Below the pieces are notes generated by a model, which did not search any database, was not told the DNA's origin, and was given only the letters and a program-made list of their open reading frames with translations. A stretch of 59,978 nucleotides of DNA, taken from positions 1 through 59,978 of IMG/VR virus record IMGVR_UViG_3300034101_003213. One strand, 5' to 3'. Each line of letters starts with the position of its first letter. Position 1 is the first letter of the stretch. Shown piece by piece: positions 34,596 through 42,401 of this stretch. The position numbers were made by a program, and so were the translations under genes. The DNA is from a virus.

Positions 34596-36988
34596 GGCCC
34601 ATCCATTATATTTTGTGCATCAAACCAATAAATAAATTTTCCATCATAGAACCGTAGTAAGGCTTGATCTGTTATATTTGAATCTCTCAAAAGTTTTATA
34701 ACTGGAATTTTATACATTTTAACGATGTGTAATTTTTTAAATTCATAAAAGGCACAAGATCCAGTGGGATACACAGGTAATTGTTTTTCATCAGCCGCAT
34801 CTTGACTATAAAGTGGAGGAAATGTTATTCCTTTAGGTTCTACTCCAATAGTGCCTGCTGTTAAATCTATTATTGGATGACCGATTGGGCGATATTTTAT
34901 TTTTTGGAATCCCTCATCTATTACACTTTGTGCATGCCAACCTGGAGAATAATACCCACCTTCATCTCCTGTAGTTCCTTGACCTAAGAATGGGAATAAA
35001 GGAAATCCACTATAAGTTAATCCTGTTGCAGAATACCAATTAGTTCTTTCACTTATATTAATAGCAAAATTGAATCTTAAATCTTGGAAAGGCCATCCAG
35101 ACCATTCTCCGTTGGGTTTTCTAGTAACCGGATCATAAAGCGGATCACCCACATCTAAAACCCATAATCTATTTTCTGGTGTTGAAAATATTTCATATTC
35201 ATTTCCATACATCCAATCTGGCTCTGTTTGTTTTAAGTTTAACTTGATTGCTGTTGGATCATCTATTAATTTTAATTTTGCCCAAGCATATCTGTATTTT
35301 AATGGTTCCCCGTTTACACCTTTTTGTTTAAAATATGGATCCCAACCAGATTGGTCTCTACCTAACAGAGCAGCAAAAAAAGTTTCTTCCTTGGCTTCTT
35401 TGATACAACATAAAACATAAGAAATAAAATTTTGTCTTTCTATTTTTCTAATATGTTCTAGTTGTTTTGAAACACCTTTTAATTTATCAAAAGTATTATA
35501 ACGTATTAAAGCAATTCGATTTAAATAATTTAATTCAGGCCCACCTGAAACTGCACCAGCATCATAATTTATTTTTTCTCCCAAATTGGGATCTACAGGA
35601 GTTAAATCAAATTGATTTTTCCACATTTCCGCACAGTCAACATAAGGCATATATCCAGTATCACCCATAAAATTGGTATCATAATAAGCACCACCATAAC
35701 CAAAATCTCTACCTATATGAGTAGTGTTACTGACATTATCCAATGGATTCATAGAATCATAAAAACCCCAAAAATTTTTATAAATTAATTCATTTGCTCC
35801 TTGAGGTACTTTATTTACAACTCCCTCCGAAGAAACAATTTGATAATCATATTTTTGACCTTCATCTTGGAATTGAAATGATAATTTAGCAAATGTGTTA
35901 CCGTCAAATGTAGTGTTACCACTTACATCATTTAAAAATTTAGGAGTTTTTCTTACATAAAAATATTTCTTTGACATGAATTGATCTGCGGGACTAGTAG
36001 CCAAAGAATATATTTTTTTAAACTTTGCTTCTTCTCCATCAACTTCTATTTGAATGTATGTATTATCTGAATCATACACAGCATAATTAAATTCTTTTAC
36101 TTTTCTTTTAGCTTGAGCTATTTTATCTTTTTTCAAATCTTGATAAAAATATTTGAATATTATGGTTTCAAACCAACCTGTCCAAAATAAAAATCTTGGA
36201 AAATTTGAATCATAAATTATTTCTCCAACAAAAATGTTGTTTTGAGTAAAAAAACCTAAGTCTCTTGCTTCTATTGGTTCATCTGGATTGTATGCTTTTG
36301 GTATAGAATATGAACTCAAATACGAAAGATATTGAATTGTATTGTCTATTGGATAGTGTGTTCTATCTTCAACTCCATTCAACCCAACATAAAAAGATAA
36401 ATTTTCTGTTTTATCCGCGAAGTACGGAAAAAAGTCTTCTTTTCTATTTGGTGAATTTAAGTCTAAAGAAAAATTTCTAAATGGAGAATCTACACTGGTT
36501 GTAACGCTTTCATATATAGCACTAACAAGTCTAAAATTTTTATGTATTGGTCTTGAATAAGGAACAGGACCTTCAATTTGAGAAAAGGAAGATTGTTCTG
36601 CCAGTTTATAGATATAATTTGTAAAATTAATTGAAACAAATGTTTGTTCTGTTTCTGCAGCAGCATTGTTTATGTAACTTGTGCTGGTTATATAAAAACA
36701 CCAACGATTACCATTTACGTCAAACATTATTATAGTATCTATCTCATTACTTTTGATATATGATACTATATCTTGAATATCTCTAAGTATTAAACTCCCT
36801 TTAGGATATGGTTCAAAAACACTTTCAATCAATTCTATTTTTTCAAATTGACAATAAACATTTTTATTTCTATCAAATAATCTAATTCCTTTTGTCAATT
36901 CATCTCCAGCCTCAGAAATGAGACCATCAACTTTATCATTTACTAAAAGAATATCACTGATTTGCGAGGTTAAAGGATTGGTTGCCAT
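34586..36988 (-). CDS. Baseplate hub protein (gp27-like N-terminal domain)
   Basis: 800 aa. The N-terminal 250 residues (CQFEKIELIESVFEPYPKGS, IVSYIKSNEIDTIIMFDVNG, QTFVSINFTNYIYKLAEQ) follow the tube-like barrel of hub proteins such as T4 gp27. The rest is a large domain of unknown family with many aromatic residues (WPFQDLRFNFAINISERTNW). It likely forms the central hub under the tube. Lysozyme motifs of T4 gp5 are not present here. Confidence 0.68.
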   Translation of the reverse strand: MATNPLTSQISDILLVNDKVDGLISEAGDELTKGIRLFDRNKNVYCQFEKIELIESVFEPYPKGSLILRDIQDIVSYIKSNEIDTIIMFDVNGNRWCFYITSTSYINNAAAETEQTFVSINFTNYIYKLAEQSSFSQIEGPVPYSRPIHKNFRLVSAIYESVTTSVDSPFRNFSLDLNSPNRKEDFFPYFADKTENLSFYVGLNGVEDRTHYPIDNTIQYLSYLSSYSIPKAYNPDEPIEARDLGFFTQNNIFVGEIIYDSNFPRFLFWTGWFETIIFKYFYQDLKKDKIAQAKRKVKEFNYAVYDSDNTYIQIEVDGEEAKFKKIYSLATSPADQFMSKKYFYVRKTPKFLNDVSGNTTFDGNTFAKLSFQFQDEGQKYDYQIVSSEGVVNKVPQGANELIYKNFWGFYDSMNPLDNVSNTTHIGRDFGYGGAYYDTNFMGDTGYMPYVDCAEMWKNQFDLTPVDPNLGEKINYDAGAVSGGPELNYLNRIALIRYNTFDKLKGVSKQLEHIRKIERQNFISYVLCCIKEAKEETFFAALLGRDQSGWDPYFKQKGVNGEPLKYRYAWAKLKLIDDPTAIKLNLKQTEPDWMYGNEYEIFSTPENRLWVLDVGDPLYDPVTRKPNGEWSGWPFQDLRFNFAINISERTNWYSATGLTYSGFPLFPFLGQGTTGDEGGYYSPGWHAQSVIDEGFQKIKYRPIGHPIIDLTAGTIGVEPKGITFPPLYSQDAADEKQLPVYPTGSCAFYEFKKLHIVKMYKIPVIKLLRDSNITDQALLRFYDGKFIYWFDAQNIMDGPCD

Positions 36989-36993
36989 GTATA

Positions 36994-37830
36994 TTAAACT
37001 CTATAATTTTGGGTTATTTTTTTGAAGAAAGAATCTTTTAGAGATCCGTTCAAATACATTTGTATTTTGGGAATAGTATTTTTAATAGTCTCTGAATTAC
37101 TTATAACAACCCCACCTGTGCCTACTGGTTCATATGGTGATTGACCACTTCCCTTTTTCAAAAGGGGATATTCAGAATTAACCTTTATTAGGTCTTTAAC
37201 TTCATTAAAGGAATATTCGATTTTACTGGCCACACCAAGTTCTTGGGTTATTCCATAAATTCCTGCTTGTTTGTCGTACCAAGTATATCCTGTTGAAGAA
37301 CCTACAATGCCTTTTAATGGACCCATATCATTAGCATTTGCAAAGGTAAAGCCTTCTAGATATTTTATTACTGCTCGCTTTGAAAATGGATTGTAAGACT
37401 CAATCAAAGCAAAACCACCATTTAAATCAAATTCTCCTGTACTACCATACTCCCAGTTAGCACCAGTATTTTCTGTGCGAGGAAATATCAATGATCCATT
37501 AGTAAAAATTGCATCTTCAGCGCTGTTATAAACTAAAAGTTGTAATCCAGTAAATCCAGCTACAGTATTTTCTTGTACAGAGTTGTTAGGTTCTAATAAA
37601 TCAAACGGATTTATTTTTTTATTTGCAAATAAAAATAGCCAAAAAGAATCAATGTTATCATAAATTTTTTTAGATGTTTCTATAAGTGTGTCATTACTAT
37701 CGATTACCAATTCTGTCAACACAAATTTAGAATCGTTTACTGTATAATAGGATGTCATGTCAACAATATTAAAATTGCCTATTGTTGTTGTATAAGATCT
37801 TGTTGGTAAACTATTAAAATAATTAATCAT
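36994..37830 (-). CDS. 53: gp53-like baseplate wedge protein
   Basis: 278 aa from the ATG at 37830, which overlaps the upstream stop by 8 nt; the longer frame starts at 37914. The N-terminal half has the YFNSLP...YYTVNDSK...DSFWLFLFANKKINPFD pattern, which matches T4 gp53 (YWVLLMCNDNYDPYYGW region). The C-terminal part (GYTWYDKQAGIYGITQEL, VNSEYPLLKKG) is longer than in T4. It links wedge and hub through a LysM-like fold. Confidence 0.72.
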   Translation of the reverse strand: MINYFNSLPTRSYTTTIGNFNIVDMTSYYTVNDSKFVLTELVIDSNDTLIETSKKIYDNIDSFWLFLFANKKINPFDLLEPNNSVQENTVAGFTGLQLLVYNSAEDAIFTNGSLIFPRTENTGANWEYGSTGEFDLNGGFALIESYNPFSKRAVIKYLEGFTFANANDMGPLKGIVGSSTGYTWYDKQAGIYGITQELGVASKIEYSFNEVKDLIKVNSEYPLLKKGSGQSPYEPVGTGGVVISNSETIKNTIPKIQMYLNGSLKDSFFKKITQNYRV

Positions 37831-38653
37831 TGGGGAATTCTTTTGCAGAAAGTTCAGACTTTGATAAAATAGATTGTGTTTCGGGATCCCATGTTCCGGT
37901 TTCAAATTCCTCAAAAGCCACAGAAAGAAGAGTTATATTTGAATGCCCTGTAGGTAATAAACGAACTACGGGGTCTGCTTTATCGTTCTTTTTAACTGTA
38001 ACAGATGTTAATACACATACTAGTGGGTCCCCCAACCAATCTGATGTATAATCTACGTTAGTAGCCACTAAACCTGTATTTGGAATAATTTCCATTGACC
38101 ATAAATTTTGAGGGAATGTTCTTTCTGGTAACCCAGCAACTGCGGTTGGATATGATGTCTTTTTAAATGTTCCACAAATTTGTTCAACAGTCACCGCTTC
38201 TCTTTGATTTTTTGGAGCAAATATGTATTTGAATTCATATCTCTTTCTAGCCTCGGATACCATTGTTAATTCGGTTACGTTGGAAAACTTTTTAAATGTT
38301 GAACTTTGAAGGTTTTGTAACTCTTGTATGAAAGATACTGAACTGTATTCTCTTCCCGCGTCATAGTTGCTAGTATCAATCTCTCCATTTTTCATCTTTC
38401 CACCATTATTTAATATGTTTGGTGTAAACCCAGTAATTGGTGCTATAGGAGTCCAGCCTTGGCCGAATTCATGTGCTGCAGCATAACCGACATCGCTTGG
38501 TAGAGGCAATGTAATGGTATATGCTGCACGATTTTGTACTGAATTTCTTGTTCTTTCTGTATTCTTTACGGAGTAAGTTGAAACAAAAAACTTTAAAAAT
38601 AGTGGTTGATCTTGAACATATGGCCACAAAGGATATGCGTAGTTTACTGGCAT
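37823..38653 (-). CDS. 48: gp48-like baseplate tail-tube cap protein
   Basis: 276 aa; the start at 38653 is fixed by GATAAATA 5 nt upstream, rather than the longer frame from 38695. YTITLPLPSDVGYAAAHEFG, KRYEFKYIFAPKNQREAVTV and the C-terminal PLVCVLTSVTVKKN-TLLSVAFEEFET follow the gp48 tube-fold layout. It connects the hub to the first tail-tube ring and starts a hub-wedge gene run. Confidence 0.68.
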   Translation of the reverse strand: MPVNYAYPLWPYVQDQPLFLKFFVSTYSVKNTERTRNSVQNRAAYTITLPLPSDVGYAAAHEFGQGWTPIAPITGFTPNILNNGGKMKNGEIDTSNYDAGREYSSVSFIQELQNLQSSTFKKFSNVTELTMVSEARKRYEFKYIFAPKNQREAVTVEQICGTFKKTSYPTAVAGLPERTFPQNLWSMEIIPNTGLVATNVDYTSDWLGDPLVCVLTSVTVKKNDKADPVVRLLPTGHSNITLLSVAFEEFETGTWDPETQSILSKSELSAKEFPND

Positions 38654-38658
38654 AAAAA

Positions 38659-38666
38659 TATTTATC
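38659..38666 (-). promoter_or_regulatory. Late promoter GATAAATA (gp48), left half of a bidirectional pair
   Basis: Minus-strand motif 5 nt before the ATG at 38653. It shares base 38666 with the plus-strand site 38666-38673. Confidence 0.78.
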
Positions 38667-38673
38667 ATAAATA
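38666..38673 (+). promoter_or_regulatory. Late promoter CATAAATA (gp4), right half of a bidirectional pair
   Basis: Plus-strand motif 6 nt before the gp4 ATG at 38680. With the minus site it makes the 15-bp near-palindrome TATTTATCATAAATA. Confidence 0.75.
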
Positions 38674-38679
38674 TTTTAT

Positions 38680-39105
38680 ATGGCCTACAAAACAAAATTT
38701 AATCCCAAAAATACGTCGAAGTATATTGGTGATGTATCAAAAATAAACTGTAGATCATTATGGGAGCGAAATATATGTAAATTTTGTGATGAAAATCCAA
38801 ATATAAAAAAATGGACATTTGAGGAAATAGTCATTCCTTATATGAGTCCTCTTGATAAAAAAATTCACAATTACTTTCCAGATTTTTTAATAGAATTTGA
38901 TCAAAAGGGAAAAACTACTACTTGGATGATTGAAGTTAAGCCATCAAAACAAACTTATTTAAAAGAAAACGCATCTAAAAAAGAAAAATTAACTTGGATT
39001 ATCAATCAAGCTAAATGGCAAGCCGCAGAAAACTATTGTAAAAAACACAATATGGAATTTAAAATAATTACAGAAAAAGAAATATTTAAAAATGGCAGAG
39101 AATAA
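38680..39105 (+). CDS. 4: gp4-like head completion protein (nuclease fold)
   Basis: 141 aa (T4 gp4/50 150 aa). FNPKNTSKYIGDVSKINCRS, then LWERNICKFCDENPNIKKW, YMSPLDKKIHNYFPDFLIEF, MIEVKP and AKWQAAENYCKKHNMEFKII match T4 gp4 along its length. The D...D-F-x-EVKP pattern is that of PD-(D/E)xK nucleases such as Tn7 TnsA-like proteins. It repairs or stabilises packaged DNA ends. It overlaps the following gene by 14 nt. Confidence 0.95.
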   Translation: MAYKTKFNPKNTSKYIGDVSKINCRSLWERNICKFCDENPNIKKWTFEEIVIPYMSPLDKKIHNYFPDFLIEFDQKGKTTTWMIEVKPSKQTYLKENASKKEKLTWIINQAKWQAAENYCKKHNMEFKIITEKEIFKNGRE

Positions 39106-39679
39106 TAACTCAATAGAAACAATAAAAACATACTTTGCAAACCACAATGGTTTGCAATTAAGTAATAGATTTAGTGTTGCATTTCGCAATCTGCCTTTTC
39201 AATTTAGAGACCAAAATGGAAGATCCCCGGTAGTTCAAGCACAAGAAGTAGTATTCCCTCCTAGATCGCTAGAAACTGTTGTTGATGGATTGCAAGGATA
39301 TGGACCGGGTAGATATGTTCCAAGATATCAAAAAATATTAACCAGTGGTATTATTATCACATTTCCTATCACAAATGATTCATTTATACTAGACTTAATG
39401 GATCAGTGGTTTAATTACTTTTATTCAAGTAACTTTGCTAATAATAGAGTCAACCAATCAAGAAATTACATTTTGCCATTTTATGATGATGCTGTTCTTC
39501 CTGTTTTTATGGATATATCAATTTTAGATCCTAATGGAAATCCAAATTTAACAATTACTCTAAGTGAAGTATTTCCGGTAGAAACACAACCATTTCTACT
39601 GTCCATGAAAACTGAAAACACCTATTTAACATATCCAGTGGTATTTGGTTATAGAGATTATCAATATAATATTGCTTAA
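39092..39679 (+). CDS. 54: Tail-tube-fold protein (gp54-like tube initiator candidate)
   Basis: 195 aa. LQLSNRFSVAFRNLPFQF, VVFPPRSLETVVDG, then RYVPRYQKILTSGIIITFPI and LMDQWFNYFY are tube-fold features (gp19/gp48/gp54 clade). T4 gp54 is longer (320 aa). Location beside gp4 and gp26 and the central ITFPITNDSFILDLMDQW block favour gp54, the tube initiator, over gp19. gp3 is a less likely alternative. Confidence 0.6.
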   Translation: MAENNNSIETIKTYFANHNGLQLSNRFSVAFRNLPFQFRDQNGRSPVVQAQEVVFPPRSLETVVDGLQGYGPGRYVPRYQKILTSGIIITFPITNDSFILDLMDQWFNYFYSSNFANNRVNQSRNYILPFYDDAVLPVFMDISILDPNGNPNLTITLSEVFPVETQPFLLSMKTENTYLTYPVVFGYRDYQYNIA

Positions 39680-39694
39680 AGGTGGATATAATAT

Positions 39695-40354
39695 ATGAAA
39701 GAGTTATTAAAACAAATACAAGAGTCGTTGCCAACATATGACGCAGTGCTTCCATTTTCAAAACAGGAAGTATCCTTTACACCATTCAGAGTAAAAGATT
39801 CAAAAAATATATCGATCATTCTTCAAGAAGACAATAAAAAACTTGCATTAAAAGCAATGGTAGATCTTCTAAAGAATTGCTGTGTAAAGGTTAATCCTTT
39901 AGATCTTTGCTTGGCTGATGCTGAATATCTATTTTTGCTTATAAGATCTAAGAGCGTTGAGGAAAACATAAATTTAGTTGTAAACAATAATCACGTTAAA
40001 ATTAATATCTTTAATATAGAAACCAAAAATAATTTTATAGATACAGAAATAAAGGTATCTCCAAAATTGATTTTAAAAATTGAAACACCAAAAGTGAAAA
40101 ACATTTTACAATTAAATGATCTTTCAAGAAAGAACATGCTGCTGGCATCAATTAAAGAAATTGTGGTAAACAAAGAAATTTACAATGTAGAAAAGTTTGT
40201 TCCAAATGAAATATCTGAATTTTTAGAAAATTTGCCTTTAAATATTTTAAATGAGTTAGAAAAAATAAAACATCCTGAACTTCATTTTTCAGTAAAAGTA
40301 GATAATGAAGAAAGTGAGGTAACAGGTTTTCTAAGTTTTTTTACCTTTCAATGA
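39695..40354 (+). CDS. 26: gp26-like baseplate hub assembly protein
   Basis: 219 aa (T4 gp26 208 aa). FRVKDSKNISIILQEDNKKL, then KAMVDLLKNCCVKVNPLDLC and ADAEYLFLLIRSKSVEENI follow the gp26 layout (a KTF-E...LL-C...L--E-L-Y-W-S-E pattern). The following insert lacks the Cys pairs of T4 gp26. It is part of the late hub-assembly group. Preceded by AAAGGTGG. Confidence 0.72.
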   Translation: MKELLKQIQESLPTYDAVLPFSKQEVSFTPFRVKDSKNISIILQEDNKKLALKAMVDLLKNCCVKVNPLDLCLADAEYLFLLIRSKSVEENINLVVNNNHVKINIFNIETKNNFIDTEIKVSPKLILKIETPKVKNILQLNDLSRKNMLLASIKEIVVNKEIYNVEKFVPNEISEFLENLPLNILNELEKIKHPELHFSVKVDNEESEVTGFLSFFTFQ

Positions 40355-40542
40355 AATTTTTTGATTTAAAAAATTATTACGTTACTAATTTTAATTTGTT
40401 GAATGTTGGAAACATGAATTTAGGTGATATTGAAAATATGTTATTTTGGGAAAGAGACATATATACAAATCTTCTCATTCAACACAATAAAAAAATAAAA
40501 AATAGTTTTTCAGAAAACCCATTAAATAACATATATGAATGA
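40351..40542 (+). CDS. Small hub-assembly-associated protein
   Basis: 63 aa. MNLGDIENMLFWERDIYTNLL has a W-(E/x)-RD-x-Y-x-x-LL helix typical of short proteins encoded just after gp26-like or tail-assembly genes. It overlaps gp26 by 4 nt (ATGA) and the next gene by 8 nt, so it is translated as part of the same unit. Possibly a tail or tape-measure assembly chaperone; not established. Confidence 0.55.
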   Translation: MKFFDLKNYYVTNFNLLNVGNMNLGDIENMLFWERDIYTNLLIQHNKKIKNSFSENPLNNIYE

Positions 40543-41143
40543 TTTACCAGAAAATAATAAAAACAGATTTGATCAAGTTGCAAGATACGATGATATATCT
40601 GCGCCACAACCGAATTTAGGTAGAACAACAAAAATTGATTCTTCTGCTGAAGCAGATGTTTTGGGTATTAAATCTGGTGAAGGTTTAATAAAAGATGAAA
40701 TGTCCAAAACCGTTTTTAAAGATGGTAGAGATATAAATTTAATGGATGTTTTATCTGGTAAGGCTAATATAACCAGATTGTCCATGGAAGACCCTAGATC
40801 TACAACAACTAGTGGGACTGGTGGTGTTATGCCTACTGTGGCAACTGGAACACCAACACCATCTACATCTGGTCCGGATTTAACTAAAGAAATAGGTTTG
40901 ATGGATGCAGAGATTGAAACTCTTGTGGATGAAATAAAAAAGTTAAAAGAAGAATTAAAAGTTCATCAAAAAATAAATGATAAACAGAAGTCAGATATAG
41001 ATGCTGTTCAAGAGGTAATAAATAACATGTTAATTCAAGACTCAAAAATTTTTGATGAAGAAGCAGTTAAAACCGTAAATAGTCAAAAATTTTTCTTTGA
41101 TCTAAGAAACAAAGAAGCATCAATGCCCCCTGAGTGGGCTTAA
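40535..41143 (+). CDS. Hypothetical coiled-coil protein downstream of gp26
   Basis: 202 aa, not recognised. A low-complexity Thr/Ser/Pro/Gly linker (residues about 87-113) precedes a strong coiled coil at about 118-170 (MDAEIETLVDEIKKLKEELK). The C-terminus ends KEASMPPEWA, a tail that looks like a docking peptide. A perfect hairpin terminator follows the stop. Probably virion assembly or hub-related from context. Confidence 0.6.
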   Translation: MNDLPENNKNRFDQVARYDDISAPQPNLGRTTKIDSSAEADVLGIKSGEGLIKDEMSKTVFKDGRDINLMDVLSGKANITRLSMEDPRSTTTSGTGGVMPTVATGTPTPSTSGPDLTKEIGLMDAEIETLVDEIKKLKEELKVHQKINDKQKSDIDAVQEVINNMLIQDSKIFDEEAVKTVNSQKFFFDLRNKEASMPPEWA

Positions 41144-41147
41144 ATAA

Positions 41148-41170
41148 AAAAGCCCCCTTTCGGGGGCTTT
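41148..41170. terminator. Bidirectional terminator between the gp26 group and gp32
   Basis: AAAAGCCCCC, a 4-nt loop, GGGGGCTTT: a GC-rich stem flanked by A and T runs on both sides, lying between convergent genes. Confidence 0.9.
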
Positions 41171-41171
41171 C

Positions 41172-42029
41172 TCAATCCTGATCCATTTCTGAGAAATACT
41201 TCAGTGGATCTTTCTCCTCCACATCATCCGTTACTGTAGTCTCCTCTACATCGTCCTCAATGCTCTTGGACTCTGTATACTGAGCACGGATGTCATCACC
41301 AACAGCCTTCTTGAATCTTGCATTCAGTTCTTCAAAACTCTTAAACTGACTCTTATCAACGAAAGGCTTGAGAGGATACTGCTTCTTCCAGATCTCTTCC
41401 AGCTTCTTGTCTTCTCCACCGAGAAGAGGCGCTGGAGCAGCAAACTCGCTTCTGTCGTAGTTTACATAACCACCGACATTGCGAATTTTAATCTTGAAGT
41501 CTGCACCCGTCCAAAAATTGAACGGATCAACTGCAACTTCATCTTGGAACTCAGGGTGAGCAAGGCCCTGAATCTTCTGAAAGATCTTAGTTCCATACTG
41601 ATAAAGGAAAACCTTTCCCTTATTCTCTGGGTTGGCAGGATCCTCAAGAACAAGAATATTTGAAATGTAAGTCAACTTACGCTTACGGTTTCTTGCAATA
41701 TTCTTATCATCCTCAATACCACTGTTCCACAGTTCACTATTGGCAGCACAGATTGGGCACTTCTCACCAATGGTGGTTGGGCAGTTCTCATACAACCAGC
41801 CTCCCTTGCCCTTAAAGGTGTGGCTATAAACCGCTACAAACGGAGTGTCCTCACCTTCAATCTCAGGGAGGAACCGAATTACTGCATATCCATTGCCAGC
41901 CTTATCGATTCCCGGCTTCCAAATACGGTCATCCTTATAACCGTCCTTCGCAGACAACTTTTCAAGTTTCTCCGAAAGTGATGCGATTGAATTCTTACTC
42001 TTCTTTTTAAAATCTGAAAAATTACCCAT
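41172..42029 (-). CDS. 32: gp32-like single-stranded DNA-binding protein
   Basis: 285 aa (T4 301 aa). The zinc ligands H70, C83, C91, C94 match T4 H64, C77, C87, C90. The N-terminus has the basic FKKKSKNS (LAST-like) cooperativity motif and the C-terminus is acidic. It coats ssDNA and organises the replication and recombination machinery. The leader has a GC hairpin directly before the ATG and a strong early promoter. Confidence 0.97.
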   Translation of the reverse strand: MGNFSDFKKKSKNSIASLSEKLEKLSAKDGYKDDRIWKPGIDKAGNGYAVIRFLPEIEGEDTPFVAVYSHTFKGKGGWLYENCPTTIGEKCPICAANSELWNSGIEDDKNIARNRKRKLTYISNILVLEDPANPENKGKVFLYQYGTKIFQKIQGLAHPEFQDEVAVDPFNFWTGADFKIKIRNVGGYVNYDRSEFAAPAPLLGGEDKKLEEIWKKQYPLKPFVDKSQFKSFEELNARFKKAVGDDIRAQYTESKSIEDDVEETTVTDDVEEKDPLKYFSEMDQD

Positions 42030-42036
42030 AATATTC

Positions 42037-42053
42037 CCGAGGGTCTACCTCGG
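42037..42053 (-). promoter_or_regulatory. Leader hairpin upstream of gp32 (possible autoregulatory element)
   Basis: CCGAGG, a 5-nt loop, CCTCGG form a 6-bp GC stem whose end is 7 nt before the gp32 ATG. T4 gp32 represses its own translation by binding a structured leader; this hairpin is in the right place but has not been tested. Confidence 0.5.
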
Positions 42054-42069
42054 CCTTTCTTGTTAGATC

Positions 42070-42097
42070 ATTATACGATGACTATTAGTTTAGTCAA
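42070..42097 (-). promoter_or_regulatory. sigma70-like promoter of gp32
   Basis: TTGACT, 16-bp spacer, TATAAT, the best consensus in the window. The -35 lies inside the end of gp33, so gp32 has its own promoter. Confidence 0.82.
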
Positions 42098-42323
42098 CAG
42101 GAAGTTTTTTGGTTTTTCTTTTTTTTATAAAATTAAGATCTTTAGCTTCCATCTCAATTTTTTCTATTAAAGGTTTTGTTAATAGTTTGCCGGATGCAGA
42201 TGGGTCTAATCCCATTTCATCACTAAGTTCCAAAACACACTCCATGAACGATAAATTTGTAGATTTAACTCGTTCAATTACTTTTGATGAAAATTTTTCT
42301 TTTGCTGAATCGTCCATGTACAT
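42090..42323 (-). CDS. 33: gp33-like late-transcription co-activator
   Basis: 77 aa (T4 gp33 112 aa). SFMECVLELSDEMGLDPSAS and LIEKIEMEAKDLNFIKKRK align in order with T4's SYLEATTAFLEENSIPETQF and IIEKIQSEAIDENLL. It ties gp55-RNAP to the sliding clamp. The 33-32 order is also that of T4. The first ATG (42323) is only 4 nt from a -10, so the second ATG (42317) may be the real start of a leaderless message. Confidence 0.8.
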   Translation of the reverse strand: MYMDDSAKEKFSSKVIERVKSTNLSFMECVLELSDEMGLDPSASGKLLTKPLIEKIEMEAKDLNFIKKRKTKKLPVD

Positions 42324-42327
42324 GACT

Positions 42328-42355
42328 AATATATCTCACTCTCTGATAAAATCAA
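42328..42355 (-). promoter_or_regulatory. sigma70-like promoter of gp33
   Basis: TTGATT, 16-bp spacer, TATATT, ending 4 nt before the first ATG. The predicted start falls between the two in-frame ATGs. Confidence 0.55.
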
Positions 42356-42366
42356 TATTATTTCCT

Positions 42367-42374
42367 TCTAAATA
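42367..42374 (+). promoter_or_regulatory. Late-type promoter TCTAAATA
   Basis: A weak variant late motif 27 nt before the ATG at 42402, which is preceded by AGGAAC. A minus-strand TATAAATA at 42383-42390 also occurs but has no obvious downstream start nearby. Confidence 0.35.
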
Positions 42375-42401
42375 TTCTAGAACTATTTATAGGAACAAAT
42401 A

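Noticed and set aside
34580-34600. Programmed frameshift joining the two hub ORFs
   Set aside because: No X-XXY-YYZ slippery heptamer at the overlap; ordinary start/stop overlap explains it, though a sequence error cannot be excluded.
42383-42390. Minus-strand TATAAATA as a gp33 late promoter
   Set aside because: It is 60 nt from the gp33 start, and a closer TTGATT-N16-TATATT explains gp33 better. It may be chance in AT-rich DNA.
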